A DNA stretch of 64,000 bases from Paenibacillus jilunlii (GCF_900102965.1 NZ_FNGM01000021.1:1-64000), one strand, 5' to 3'. Positions 51,294-60,916 are shown, numbered from the stretch's first letter. Notes: generated by a model from the sequence alone, not told the origin. Numbers and translations: made by a program.

Positions 51294-52805
51294 ATGGAGG
51301 CAACTACATTTGTTTTGTTTGGAGCGACAGGAGACTTGGCCCGAAGAAAGATCTATCCTGCGCTGTATAATTTATATCTCGACCACAAGCTGCACCATTC
51401 ATTCTCTGTGATTGGTCTTGGCAGAAGAGAAGTGGCTGATGAAGCCTTTCAGGCTATGGTGGAGCGGTCGATCCGGGACTTTTCCCGGCGGGAAGTGAAT
51501 GATTCTGCGTCCGTGCGCGGCTTCCTGAAGGCCTTCCGATATAATGTGCTGGATGTGGGGCACACAGAGGATTATCTTAAGCTGCTGCAGCGGGTGGAAC
51601 AGCTGGAAGCGGACATGGGCAGCGCCCCGAACCGGATGTTCTATTTATCCGTCGGCCCTGAGTTTTTTGAACCCATTGCCTTGAATATCAAAGAAAGTGG
51701 TCTGGGTGCCGCCAAAGGCTGGAAACGCCTGGTGATTGAGAAGCCCTTCGGCCATGATCTGCAGTCGGCCCAGGAGCTGAATTTGAAGCTTAGCGAGGCT
51801 TTTACCGAGGATGAAATTTTCCGGATCGACCATTACCTGGGCAAGCCGATGGTGCAGGAGCTGGATGTGTTCCAGCAGACGAATCCGGTGCTTCATGCCC
51901 TCTGGAACAACCGCTACATTGCCAATGTGCAGATTACCGCAGGCGAAACGGTGGGTGTGGAGGAAAGAGCGGGCTATTACGATCATGTGGGTGCGCTCAG
52001 AGACATGTTCCAGAATCATATGCTGCAGCTGCTGATGATGCTGGCGATCCGCCTGCCGAAAGACAGCACCGCAGAAGAAGTGCGCTTCAAAAAGAAAGAG
52101 GTTATGGAGTCCCTTGAGCCGCTGGAAGAAGCCGATGTCCGGTTCAATGTAATCCGCGGGCAGTATACCGCAGGTACTATTCAAGGTAAGCCGGTCCCAG
52201 GCTATACCGCTGAACCGGGAATTCCCGCCGATTCGCAGAACGACACCTTCATTGCTGCCAGACTTATGATTGATGATCCCTTCTGGAAGGGCGTGCCTTT
52301 CTATATCCGGACCGGTAAGAGAATGAAAGAGAAATCGACGCGCATTGTCATTGAGTTCAAAGAGCCGCTTAAGCAGAACTCGTCAGCCGCCGAGGATGAT
52401 ATCCCTAATCTGCTGGTATTCGAGATCAGCCCGAACGAGGGGATTACCCTGCAGCTCAAGGCCAGAGATCCTCAGCACAAAGGGAAGTTCAAGGCGATGC
52501 ACATTGATTTTCATACCAGCTCTATTGAAGTGCCGGAGGCATATGAAAATCTGATTCATGATGCGCTGCACGGAGATCCGTCGTTCTTTGCGCATTGGAA
52601 TGAGGTGGAGCTGTCCTGGAAATGGGTGCAGCCGATCCTGAATGCTTTTGCCAAGAATAGCGTTCCTCTCAATCACTATGCAGCCGGAACGTTTGGACCT
52701 GCCGAAGCAGACCAGCTGCTTGCGGAGAACGGGCATCACTGGTGGCTTGACTCTGCCGTCGAAGAAGAAGGCGAGCTTACGCTGCCCGTTGCTTCAAATT
52801 TTTAA
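51294..52805 (+). CDS. zwf: Glucose-6-phosphate 1-dehydrogenase
   Basis: 503 residues from ATG 51294, eight bases after AAGGAG; ATG 51288 is too close to the site. First step of the oxidative pentose phosphate pathway: glucose-6-phosphate to 6-phosphogluconolactone with NADP+. The nucleotide loop is FGATGDLARRKIYPALY at the N-terminus, and the active site is EKPFGHDL followed by FRIDHYLGK with the substrate-binding His and catalytic residues. First gene of zwf-tal-gnd on the same strand, divergent from a LysR regulator. Confidence 0.97.
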   Translation: MEATTFVLFGATGDLARRKIYPALYNLYLDHKLHHSFSVIGLGRREVADEAFQAMVERSIRDFSRREVNDSASVRGFLKAFRYNVLDVGHTEDYLKLLQRVEQLEADMGSAPNRMFYLSVGPEFFEPIALNIKESGLGAAKGWKRLVIEKPFGHDLQSAQELNLKLSEAFTEDEIFRIDHYLGKPMVQELDVFQQTNPVLHALWNNRYIANVQITAGETVGVEERAGYYDHVGALRDMFQNHMLQLLMMLAIRLPKDSTAEEVRFKKKEVMESLEPLEEADVRFNVIRGQYTAGTIQGKPVPGYTAEPGIPADSQNDTFIAARLMIDDPFWKGVPFYIRTGKRMKEKSTRIVIEFKEPLKQNSSAAEDDIPNLLVFEISPNEGITLQLKARDPQHKGKFKAMHIDFHTSSIEVPEAYENLIHDALHGDPSFFAHWNEVELSWKWVQPILNAFAKNSVPLNHYAAGTFGPAEADQLLAENGHHWWLDSAVEEEGELTLPVASNF

Positions 52806-52844
52806 TACTGCAATTAGTTCAACTAAAAATGGAGGTTTAAGCAT

Positions 52845-53513
52845 ATGAAATTTTTTATCGATACAGCTAATGTGGAAGACATCAAAAAAGCATACCAAAT
52901 CGGAGTGTTGTCTGGAGTTACAACGAATCCATCCCTGGTTGCTAAAGAGGGCGTGAAATTCGAAGACCGCATTGCAGAAATTCTGCGCACCGTACCTGAG
53001 GTGGAATCTGTGTCCGCCGAAGTTACGCCGGATGCGGTTACCGCTGAAGAGATGATTGCACAGGCGAATGAGCTGATCAAGATCAACAATTATGACAAGA
53101 ACATTACTATTAAGCTGCCAATGACACTCGCGGGACTGGAAGCCTGCCGGTATCTTACTCAAAAAGGTGTAAAAACCAACGTGACGCTGATCTTCACTGT
53201 GAACCAGGCGCTGCTCGCTGCCCGTGCAGGAGCTACCTATGTATCGCCGTTCCTGGGCCGTCTGGATGACATCTCCGAGGATGGCGTCCAATTGATCGTA
53301 AAAGTTGCCGAGCTGTTCCGCATTCACAACCTGGACGCACAGATCATTGCCGCTTCGGTCCGCCATCCGGACCACGTAACCCGTGTAGCCATGGCTGGTG
53401 CGCATATTGCCACTATTCCGTTCAGCGTGATCGAGCAAATCTCCAAGCATCCGCTGACCGATCAAGGGCTGGAGAAATTCGCCGCTGACTGGAAAAAGGC
53501 ACCACAGATTTAA
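52845..53513 (+). CDS. tal: Transaldolase, small (TalC/MipB) type
   Basis: 222 residues, GGAGG eight bases upstream. A single TIM barrel of the short transaldolase/fructose-6-phosphate aldolase class: it begins KFFIDTANVEDIKKAYQIGV then SGVTTNPSLVAKEG, and the Schiff-base Lys is in ITIKLPMTLAGLEA (about 84). YVSPFLGRLDDI is the phosphate-side loop. It transfers dihydroxyacetone units between sugar phosphates in the non-oxidative pentose pathway, fitting its place between zwf and gnd. Confidence 0.95.
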   Translation: MKFFIDTANVEDIKKAYQIGVLSGVTTNPSLVAKEGVKFEDRIAEILRTVPEVESVSAEVTPDAVTAEEMIAQANELIKINNYDKNITIKLPMTLAGLEACRYLTQKGVKTNVTLIFTVNQALLAARAGATYVSPFLGRLDDISEDGVQLIVKVAELFRIHNLDAQIIAASVRHPDHVTRVAMAGAHIATIPFSVIEQISKHPLTDQGLEKFAADWKKAPQI

Positions 53514-53547
53514 TGCGGTAAATAAAACAACAATTGATCAAGGGGCT

Positions 53548-53575
53548 GAAGTGACGGAGGAGAAGTCTGGAACTG
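53548..53575. repeat. 28-bp dispersed repeat, copy B
   Basis: Identical at 26 of 28 positions to 27200-27227 (positions 7 and 20 of the unit differ). It lies between tal and gnd. After GGAACTG the two copies diverge. Confidence 0.6.
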
Positions 53576-53632
53576 GGGGAGGTCCCTTATCACAGATTGG
53601 TTCAGCACATATCATTGGGAGGGTATTGAATA

Positions 53633-55048
53633 ATGGGTAAACAGCAGATTGGTGTGGTCGGCTTAGCCGTTATGGGTAAGAATCTGGCCTTGAATATGGA
53701 AAGCAAAGGGTTCTCGGTGGCATTGTACAACCGTTCCCGGGAGAAAACGGATGAACTGCTTGCTGAAGCAGCAGGCAAAAACTTCACAGGTGCCTACAGT
53801 ATCGAAGAGTTCGTCCAGTCCCTGGAGACGCCGCGCAAAATCATGATTATGGTCAAGGCCGGTAAGCCGACAGATGATACGATCCAGCAGCTGGTGCCGC
53901 ATCTGTCGCCAGGGGATATCCTGATTGATGGCGGCAACGCCTTTTTCCCGGATACGCAAAGACGGAACAAGGAGCTTCAGGCGCAAGGCTTCCGCTTCAT
54001 CGGGGCCGGGGTTTCCGGCGGTGAAGAAGGGGCGCTGAAGGGACCGGCCATCATGCCGGGTGGACAAAAGGATGCCTACGAACTGGTGGAACCGATCCTG
54101 ACAGCCATTTCAGCCAAAGTAGACGGCGATCCTTGCTCTACCTACATCGGCGGGGACGGTGCCGGACACTATGTCAAAATGGTGCACAATGGCATCGAAT
54201 ACGGCGACATGCAGCTCATTGGCGAAGCCTATCAACTGCTGAAGGATGTCCTCGGGCTAGATACCGCTGAACTGCATGAGATTTTCTCGGAATGGAACCG
54301 CGGGGAGCTGAGCAGCTATCTGATTGAGATCACAGCTGACATCTTCGCCAAGGCTGACCCGGATACAGGCAAACCGATGGTTGATGTAATCCTGGATTCC
54401 GCCGGACAAAAGGGAACAGGCAAATGGACGAGCCAAAATGCCCTCGATCTGGGTGTTCCATTGTCCATCATTACCGAATCCGTCTTTGCCCGGTTTATCT
54501 CAGCGATGAAGGATGAACGGGTGGCTGCAAGCAAACGTCTGAAGGGTCCTGAGGTCAAGGGCTATGACGGCGATGCCAAGGAGTTCATCGAAGCGGTCCG
54601 CAAAGCGTTGTATGCGAGCAAAATCGCCTCCTACGCCCAGGGCTTTGCCCAAATGAGAGTGGCTTCGGACGAGTATAACTGGAATCTTAACTATGGCAGT
54701 ATTGCGATGATTTTCAGAGGGGGCTGCATTATCCGCGCAGGCTTCCTGCAGAATATCAAGGATGCCTATGACCGCGACCCGGAGCTGAAGAACCTGTTCC
54801 TGGACGAATACTTCAGCGGTGTGGTACACAACTACCAGGAAGCCTGGAGAGATGTAGTGGCGCTTGCCGTCAAAAGAGGAATCCCGGTTCCGGCATTTGC
54901 CTCCGGCCTGGCCTATTATGACAGCTACCGTTCCGAACGTCTTCCGGCCAACCTGCTGCAGGCGCAAAGAGATTATTTTGGAGCGCATACCTTTGAACGG
55001 CTGGACCAGCCGGGAAGCTTCCATTTTCAATGGATGGACCAGAACTAA
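53633..55048 (+). CDS. gnd: 6-phosphogluconate dehydrogenase, decarboxylating
   Basis: 471 residues, GGGAGGG ten bases before ATG. It oxidises and decarboxylates 6-phosphogluconate to ribulose-5-phosphate. The nucleotide fold is IGVVGLAVMGKNLALNMESK, with YNRSREKT, whose Arg/Ser pair favours NADP+. Active-site parts: GAGVSGGEEGALKGPAIMPGG, GAGHYVKMVHNGIEYGDMQL and GTGKWTSQNALDLGVP. Full length for the homodimeric enzyme. Third gene of the pentose phosphate cluster, followed by a terminator. Confidence 0.97.
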   Translation: MGKQQIGVVGLAVMGKNLALNMESKGFSVALYNRSREKTDELLAEAAGKNFTGAYSIEEFVQSLETPRKIMIMVKAGKPTDDTIQQLVPHLSPGDILIDGGNAFFPDTQRRNKELQAQGFRFIGAGVSGGEEGALKGPAIMPGGQKDAYELVEPILTAISAKVDGDPCSTYIGGDGAGHYVKMVHNGIEYGDMQLIGEAYQLLKDVLGLDTAELHEIFSEWNRGELSSYLIEITADIFAKADPDTGKPMVDVILDSAGQKGTGKWTSQNALDLGVPLSIITESVFARFISAMKDERVAASKRLKGPEVKGYDGDAKEFIEAVRKALYASKIASYAQGFAQMRVASDEYNWNLNYGSIAMIFRGGCIIRAGFLQNIKDAYDRDPELKNLFLDEYFSGVVHNYQEAWRDVVALAVKRGIPVPAFASGLAYYDSYRSERLPANLLQAQRDYFGAHTFERLDQPGSFHFQWMDQN

Positions 55049-55070
55049 TCAGATAGGGTTAACCTATGAA

Positions 55071-55097
55071 GTCCGGGCGCAGGCCCGGGCTTTTTTA
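55071..55097 (+). terminator. Terminator of the zwf-tal-gnd cluster
   Basis: GTCCGGGC and GCCCGGGC form a strong stem around GCAG, followed by TTTTTT. Confidence 0.85.
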
Positions 55098-55100
55098 TAA

Positions 55101-55176
55101 GAATTTATATGCTTCACGCTATAAATTAAATTTCTCGCTGAAACGGGTACCGTCCTTATAAGGACGGCGTTTACTT
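55101..55176. repeat. Dispersed element with GTCCTTATAAGGAC hairpin
   Basis: Same block order as 440-520: an AT-rich arm with CACGCTATAAATT, TTTCTCGCTGAAAC, and hairpin CCGTCCTTA / TAAGGACGG, then CGTTTACTT. This copy directly follows the gnd terminator. Confidence 0.7.
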
Positions 55177-55319
55177 GGCGTATCAGAAAATTATATATTT
55201 TCGGGGTCCCTTTTTTTAGCAATCCATAAGAAATTAAGCCAGCTCTTTGGTCTATAATGAAGAGGAACGCTGACAGCGGAGCGTTCCAGCTCTGCAAGAA
55301 CATTCAGGAGGGATCTGTT

Positions 55320-55802
55320 GTGCCGAAAATTGTCACGAATCTGTGGTTCGATACGGAAGCGGAAGAAGCAGCGAAATATTACACCTCTATTTTCAAAAAT
55401 TCCCGGATCACAAATACCTCATATTATGGAGAAGGCGGCAGGCGTCCTGCCGGGACGGTGCTGACAGTGACGTTTGAACTGGACGGACAAGTATACACTG
55501 CGCTGAACGGCGGCCCGGAATTCAAGTTTACAGAAGCAATTTCCTTATTGGTGAACTGTGAGGGGCAGGAGGAAGTCGACGAACTGTGGGAGAAGCTGTC
55601 CGAAGGCGGCACGGAAGGGCCGTGCGGATGGCTGAAAGACAGATACGGCTTATCATGGCAGATTTTCCCCACCATTCTGGGAAAGCTGCTGAACGATCCC
55701 GATCCCGTCAAATCCCAAAGAGTCATGCAGGCTATGCTGCAGATGAACAAGCTGGACATTGCCGCTCTACAGCGGGCACATGAGGGCAGCGATTTGCACT
55801 AA
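55320..55802 (+). CDS. VOC superfamily PhnB-like protein
   Basis: 160 residues from GTG 55320, seven bases after AGGAGGG; an upstream in-frame ATG at 55257 has no site. VTNLWFDTEAEEAAKYYTSI then FELDGQVYTALNGGPEFKFT and DRYGLSWQIFPTIL match the 3-demethylubiquinone-9 methyltransferase-like PhnB family (a misleading domain name; most members have no known activity). The C-terminal RVMQAMLQMNKLDIAALQRA is also typical. Monocistronic. Confidence 0.88.
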   Translation: MPKIVTNLWFDTEAEEAAKYYTSIFKNSRITNTSYYGEGGRRPAGTVLTVTFELDGQVYTALNGGPEFKFTEAISLLVNCEGQEEVDELWEKLSEGGTEGPCGWLKDRYGLSWQIFPTILGKLLNDPDPVKSQRVMQAMLQMNKLDIAALQRAHEGSDLH

Positions 55803-55967
55803 TCAACCGTAGAACCAGGATTTTTCTGACTCTGGGCCTTCCCGCTCAGCCGGCTCACTACATGTTTACCGTACGGATTACACCGGAAGTACCAAAAATA
55901 CCCGTTCACCTTCTTTTTTACAAAAAAATAGTTTATCATTGCTTCATTCCAAATTCTAGGAGGATTT

Positions 55968-57299
55968 ATGATGCGGGGGTTAGTAAGTAAGGTAAGCCGG
56001 TTGTGCGCAGGTCTCATGTTGATAGGTGTTGTATCATATGTGGAGGGACAGCAGGCGCTGGCCTTGCCTATCCAGGAAGAGCTGATTGCAGCTGTGGCTC
56101 CGGACGTTAGTTCATCCATGGCGGTGCTGGGCAGCCCGTTCAAGAAAGCGCCTTATGCGCGCAACGTCTGGGATATGCAGCTTTTTGACGGGAAAATCTA
56201 TCTGGGTCACGGCAACAGCAGCAATGAAACACCTTCGCCCAATGCTGGACCAGTCCCGATCTATTACTGGGACCTTGCCCAAAACAAGTTTTCAGTTCAG
56301 GATGTTACGTATACCAACCCGTCCACGGGCAGGGTGACCACTAATGTCTATGTCATGGACGAGCAGATCGACAACTTCAAGGTGCTGAATGGAGAGCTGT
56401 ACATCCCCGGGAATGACTCCAGAGTGCCTGGTTGGGCTTATGGGAATTTTTATCGCCTGAACGGGGATCACTGGGACCAATACATGAACATTCCCGGCGG
56501 CATCCATGTATATGATATGGCCTACTATAAAGGCAAGCTGTACGCTGCACTCGGGGCTATTGAAGGCCCCCTGATCTATGTATCCTCTAACAGAGGCAAT
56601 AGCTGGACCCGATTGGATTCCGTCTCCCAATTCGGTATTATGCGTGCCTACAATCTGTTCGAGCTGGGCGATGCGCTCTATGCTTCTTCAGCCACGGCGG
56701 GGAAGACACAGGGGGTTGCGAATGAAAAAGGCTACATGATATCCATTAAGCAGAATAGCAGTCAGACCTCCAAGCTGACCTTTACCAGCAGCCAGTTGTT
56801 CCCCGGACTTAGTTTTGTCACCAAACCCGGTGAAGTGAACGTTCCCGGTGTCAGCGGGCAGCCGTGGCTGAAGCTCCTCCGCACGACGCCGGTTAACGAC
56901 CGGCTGCTCTATATTCCAGGCGTTATCTATAATGACCATCAATCCATTCCGCAAGGCCTGTTCTCGGCCGGGGCCAATTTCCAGAATGTGCGCAAGGAGC
57001 AGCTGCCTAACCCTGCTGTAGTGCCTATTGACATTCTGGAGCGCGGCGAGACGGTATATGTGCTCGGTTATATCAAAGAAGCCCCGGGCCATTATACGAA
57101 TTACGTCTACCGCAAAAGCACCGGCAGCTTCGGAGCCAGCGGGGAGGGCTGGCGTGAGGTTTTCCACTTCGGCCGGGATACGTTCGCCCGTTCTTTCGAG
57201 GAACAGAACGGTGACTTTTATTTTGGACTTGGCAGCTACGCGGACGTGGTCCCGGCGTCAACCGGCACGATCCTGAAGCTGAGCGCAGGAGCTTATTGA
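55968..57299 (+). CDS. Secreted protein of unknown function, probable beta-propeller
   Basis: 443 residues; ATG 55968 or, at better spacing from AGGAGG, ATG 55971. A signal peptide covers about 1-32 (AGLMLIGVVSYVEG, cut near ALA). The mature part has repeated blade-like units, each with a strand pattern such as VWDMQLFDGKIYLGHGN, NFKVLNGELYIPGND, VYDMAYYKGKLYAALGA and YNLFELGDALYASSATA. This looks like a six- or seven-bladed propeller. No catalytic motif recognised. It stands alone between two terminators or gaps, so it gives no context hint. Confidence 0.72.
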   Translation: MMRGLVSKVSRLCAGLMLIGVVSYVEGQQALALPIQEELIAAVAPDVSSSMAVLGSPFKKAPYARNVWDMQLFDGKIYLGHGNSSNETPSPNAGPVPIYYWDLAQNKFSVQDVTYTNPSTGRVTTNVYVMDEQIDNFKVLNGELYIPGNDSRVPGWAYGNFYRLNGDHWDQYMNIPGGIHVYDMAYYKGKLYAALGAIEGPLIYVSSNRGNSWTRLDSVSQFGIMRAYNLFELGDALYASSATAGKTQGVANEKGYMISIKQNSSQTSKLTFTSSQLFPGLSFVTKPGEVNVPGVSGQPWLKLLRTTPVNDRLLYIPGVIYNDHQSIPQGLFSAGANFQNVRKEQLPNPAVVPIDILERGETVYVLGYIKEAPGHYTNYVYRKSTGSFGASGEGWREVFHFGRDTFARSFEEQNGDFYFGLGSYADVVPASTGTILKLSAGAY

Positions 57300-57348
57300 A
57301 CGTTATACCGGCAAACGGGATATAGATACTGAGAATAATGAAGACCCG

Positions 57349-57375
57349 AGTCCTCCGCTTATTGGAGGGCTTTTC
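57349..57375 (+). terminator. Terminator after the secreted-protein gene
   Basis: CCTCC and GGAGG enclose GCTTATT and are followed by GCTTTTCT. The remaining spacer to 57590 shows no gene. Confidence 0.65.
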
Positions 57376-57590
57376 TAATTTCCATAATCATCCAACCTCT
57401 TCCGGTAAAAGGAGTGTTGTATTTCCTTGAAGATTCCCGTACAATTTTGTGGAGTAATTCTGCATTGCGTTAATGTATGTCACAGCAGCCGGATATACTC
57501 ACATATTATGATAGGTGTACGTAACGAAGGCGGGGGCGTTCTTCCTACATCATTACGGGCTGCAAGGAACACATACGAAGGGGAGCGTTC

Positions 57591-58955
57591 TTGTTGGAAG
57601 CAAAGCAATTGAACAGAGGACTTAAGACAAGGCATATTGAGCTGATCGCACTCGGGGGGACTATTGGTGTAGGCCTCTTCATGGGATCGGCAAGCACGAT
57701 CAAATGGGCAGGGCCTTCAGTGCTGCTGGCTTATTTGCTGGCGGGAATCATCATGTTTTTTGTTATGCGCATTATGGGGGAAATGCTGGTGCTGGAACCG
57801 GTGACCGGTTCTTTCGCTACGTTTGCTCACAAGTATATTCATCCGCTTGCGGGCTTCGTGACCGCATGGAGTTACTGGTTCCTGTGGGTTACGGTAGGCA
57901 TGGCGGAAGTTACGGCAATCGGGATCTATGTGGGCTACTGGTTCCCGGGGATTCCGCAATGGCTGCCGGCATTGGCAGGTGTAGGGATTATCGCGGCGGC
58001 GAATCTGGCGGCGGTGAAGTTCTATGGGGAATTTGAATTCTGGTTCGCCATGATCAAGGTGGTGGCCATTGCGGTAATGCTCGTGCTGGGCACGGGGATG
58101 ATCTTTTTCGGTCTGGGCAATGGGGGGCATCCCATAGGCCTTTCCAACCTATACAGCCACGGTGGTTTTTTTGCCGGGGGCTTGAAGGGTTTTCTGTTTG
58201 CGCTCTGCATCGTCACGGCCGCCTATCAAGGAATTGAACTGGTGGGGATTACGGCCGGGGAAGCAGAGAACCCGAAACATACGCTGCAAAAAGCGATCAA
58301 AAATATCATCTGGCGCATTCTGATTTTTTACGTGGGTGCGATCTTTGTGATTGTCACGATCTATCCTTGGGATCAGGTAGGGGAGATCGGCAGTCCTTTC
58401 GTGTTGACCTTTGCCAAGGTGGGCATTGTGGCTGCCGCGGGCATTATCAATTTTGTGGTGCTGACCGCTGCCATGTCCGGCTGCAACAGCGGAATTTACA
58501 GTGCGGGAAGAATGCTGTACACGCTGGCGAAGAACGGACAGGCCCCGAAATTTTTTGGCAAAGTCTCGAAGACCGGTGTTCCGAGGAACAGTATTATCAC
58601 GACAATCGCCCTGCTGCTGCTGGGTGTGCTGTTCAACTATCTGATGCCCGACTCTAAACTGTTTCTGTACATTTACAGTGCGAGTATTCTTCCGGGAATG
58701 GTGCCATGGTTTGCACTCGCAGTCAGCCAGTTCAGATTCCGGGCAAAATGGAAAAGCGAAATGGGTACTCATCCGTTCAAGTCACTGTTCTTTCCGGTCA
58801 GCAACTATATCACGGTAATCTTTCTGTCGCTGGTGCTGGTCGGCATGTGGTTTAATCCGGATACCCGCACTTCTCTGATTGTCGGCGCAGTCTTTATTCT
58901 CATCGTCATTGCGGGATATTATATGTCCGGGATTGGCAGAAGCCAGCAGCGTTGA
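57591..58955 (+). CDS. Amino-acid permease of the AAT/APC family
   Basis: 454 residues from TTG 57591 (AAGGGGAG five bases upstream; a second TTG follows directly). Twelve membrane segments. The N-terminal LKTRHIELIALGGTIGVGLF then MGSASTIKWAGPSVLLAYL is the APC signature binding the amino-acid backbone. The sequence most resembles the CycA/AnsP/ProY proton-coupled group, with GIELVGITAGEAENPKHTL after helix 6. Exact amino acid not determinable. Monocistronic. Confidence 0.88.
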   Translation: MLEAKQLNRGLKTRHIELIALGGTIGVGLFMGSASTIKWAGPSVLLAYLLAGIIMFFVMRIMGEMLVLEPVTGSFATFAHKYIHPLAGFVTAWSYWFLWVTVGMAEVTAIGIYVGYWFPGIPQWLPALAGVGIIAAANLAAVKFYGEFEFWFAMIKVVAIAVMLVLGTGMIFFGLGNGGHPIGLSNLYSHGGFFAGGLKGFLFALCIVTAAYQGIELVGITAGEAENPKHTLQKAIKNIIWRILIFYVGAIFVIVTIYPWDQVGEIGSPFVLTFAKVGIVAAAGIINFVVLTAAMSGCNSGIYSAGRMLYTLAKNGQAPKFFGKVSKTGVPRNSIITTIALLLLGVLFNYLMPDSKLFLYIYSASILPGMVPWFALAVSQFRFRAKWKSEMGTHPFKSLFFPVSNYITVIFLSLVLVGMWFNPDTRTSLIVGAVFILIVIAGYYMSGIGRSQQR

Positions 58956-59069
58956 CAGGGTATACCATGAAATACCATAATAAATCCCGAATAACTGGTT
59001 CGCTTTATTTAGCAGCTCAATACAACCGATATTAATATGGAGCCTTAGAAAACTCCATGAAAGGAATTA

Positions 59070-60302
59070 TTGAGCTTGAAGACTACGATTAAAGCAGCCT
59101 TTTCCAGAACTCTTCCATTTATAGTGATGGCGGCAGCCTACTTTTTGTACACAAAAATCAATACAATGTCTAATCCGCAGGTAGAGGCTATAGGTTTTTC
59201 TCCGTATGCGATTTTTTTTGTAGGGGCCGTATTATCCTGGAAATTTAACCGAAGCCGGGAATTTTACATTCTGCTGATTCTTGCGATTTGTATCGCATCC
59301 ATGTCCTATCTGCCGGAGATTTCAGGTACAGCCCTGCGGAGTAGTGACATTTATTCCGTTATCTGTCTGGCGATTCCGTTGAACATTGCACTGTTTTCCT
59401 TTTTTAAGGAGAGGGGCATCATCAGCTTATGGGGAAGCCTCCGGATGGCTCTGATCCTGGGGCAATGCCTGTTTCTGTTCTGGCAGGTGAAGTCGGGAGA
59501 AAGAGAATGGCTTCATCTGTTGAATAAAGAGGTGGTGCCTGTAAATCTCCACGCTATAACTCCCATACCGCAGCTGTCTGTGATTGCGTTTGTGATTACC
59601 TTTGCCATCCTGATAGTCAGGGCAACCGTATACCGGTCCTCTTCGCAGGAGATTTCATTCATAAGCGTCTTATTAGCTATATTTTACGTGCTGCACCAGA
59701 ACAATAGTCCGCTGCTGTATTCGATAATATTTGCTGCTTCAGGGATTGTTTTTATTGTTTCGATCATTCAGGATTCGTACTCGATGGCTTTTTCCGATGA
59801 GCTGACGGGTCTGCCTTCCCGGCGGGCGCTTAAGCAGGACATGATGAAGCTGGGCTTTAACTATGCGATCGCCATGCTGGACATTGATTTTTTCAAAAAA
59901 TTCAATGATACCTATGGACATGACACGGGAGATGAAGTGCTGAGGCTGGTGGCTTCCAACATTAAGGAGGTTACGGGCGGAGGGAGGGCCTTCCGCTATG
60001 GCGGAGAGGAATTTACTATTCTTTTTCCGGGCAAAAACATAAATGATGTGCTTCCCCATCTCGAAGAGCTGCGGGAGAAAATATCCAAACAGGCCTTTAC
60101 CATACGCGCCAAAGGCAAATCCAAAAACAAGTCTTCAAAAAGGTCCTCCAGTGCCAGAACCTCTAAGCAAATATACATAACCGTAAGCATCGGTGTCTCT
60201 CAAAAGAATGAGAAGTACAAAACCACAGAAAGTGTGATGAAATCGGCAGACACGGCCTTATACCGCGCGAAAAAAAAGGGCAGGAATTGTGTAAGTAAAT
60301 AA
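59070..60302 (+). CDS. Membrane diguanylate cyclase (GGDEF)
   Basis: 410 residues from TTG 59070, after AAAGGAATTA. About seven or eight membrane helices (10-235) act as sensor. The GGDEF domain follows: DELTGLPSRRALKQDM, metal-binding LDIDFFKKFNDTYGHDTGDE and the active loop RYGGEEF at 309-315, so the enzyme should make c-di-GMP. No clear inhibitory RxxD site lies before the loop. A basic Lys/Ser insert (KGKSKNKSSKRSSSARTSK) breaks the domain near the end, an unusual feature. Confidence 0.92.
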   Translation: MSLKTTIKAAFSRTLPFIVMAAAYFLYTKINTMSNPQVEAIGFSPYAIFFVGAVLSWKFNRSREFYILLILAICIASMSYLPEISGTALRSSDIYSVICLAIPLNIALFSFFKERGIISLWGSLRMALILGQCLFLFWQVKSGEREWLHLLNKEVVPVNLHAITPIPQLSVIAFVITFAILIVRATVYRSSSQEISFISVLLAIFYVLHQNNSPLLYSIIFAASGIVFIVSIIQDSYSMAFSDELTGLPSRRALKQDMMKLGFNYAIAMLDIDFFKKFNDTYGHDTGDEVLRLVASNIKEVTGGGRAFRYGGEEFTILFPGKNINDVLPHLEELREKISKQAFTIRAKGKSKNKSSKRSSSARTSKQIYITVSIGVSQKNEKYKTTESVMKSADTALYRAKKKGRNCVSK

Positions 60303-60316
60303 AAGGGGATGTGGCA

Positions 60317-60358
60317 ATGGAAGACGCCCGTTATCAATTAGATTTTGGAAAGCTTTAA
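60317..60358 (+). other. Thirteen-codon reading frame after the cyclase gene
   Basis: ATG 60317 has AAAAGGGGATG upstream and encodes MEDARYQLDFGKL before a stop. It could be the start of a lost gene or a leader peptide in front of the hairpin at 60379. Not enough to call a gene. Confidence 0.2.
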
Positions 60359-60378
60359 TATTAGAAGCATATTTATTA

Positions 60379-60428
60379 AGAAGCGAACAGAAGACCGGGT
60401 GGATACCCTAGCTGTTTGCTTCTTTTTT
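60379..60428 (+). terminator. Terminator after the diguanylate cyclase gene
   Basis: AGAAGCGAACAG and CTGTTTGCTTCT pair with one mismatch around an inner GGGT/ACCC hairpin, then TTTTTTG. Confidence 0.8.
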
Positions 60429-60916
60429 GTGTGTGATATGAATAAATATATATACCAATAAAAATATCACATGTAATTAACATAGTTAAATCAAACGGCT
60501 GTGATCTAAACTCTCTTTATTTTAACTTTTAATGGTATTAATGATTTGTTTCGGAAATACAATGGAATGAAAAGGAATTATACTACATTATATAGAAATG
60601 AGACTAGGTAAAAAACGGATAAAAAAGATATTGACGTAAGAAAATTTAACATGTAATATAAACCATAATTTATATGGGAAAGCTAGCTTCCCGACATGAG
60701 TTGTTGCTGCTGGAAATTGACCTTTGGTCTATTTCAAGAGATGACGGCTTAATAGTAAAAGGATTTTTTGTGAGGTATTATTACATACCTTGAAGGCTGT
60801 TGGACTGTTCTGTTTTGTACAAGGGAGGTTGAAAGCTTCAGCAGAGAGAGCGTAATAGAACCCGGCAGCGCTGGCGGTTCACAGAACACGAACCTAACTA
60901 AGGAGGAGTAAATCGA
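60429..60916. other. AT-rich spacer and long leader of the oligopeptide ABC operon
   Basis: No gene is seen in these 488 bp. 60440-60660 is strongly AT-rich; a promoter is at 60631-60659. The resulting leader of about 250 nt contains GGGAA...TTCCC near 60677 and ends in a good ribosome binding site (AAGGAGGAG). No T-box or known riboswitch core could be recognised. Confidence 0.5.
60631..60659 (+). promoter_or_regulatory. Sigma-A type promoter upstream of the oligopeptide-binding gene
   Basis: TTGACG, a 17-bp spacer, then TAATAT: five of six and four to five of six matches to the consensus boxes at ideal spacing, inside an AT-rich region. Confidence 0.6.

Noticed and set aside
60660..60916. 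T-box or other riboswitch in the long leader of the oligopeptide operon
   Set aside because: No T-box core (AGGGTGGNACCGCG) or other familiar riboswitch block could be found; left as an undescribed leader.
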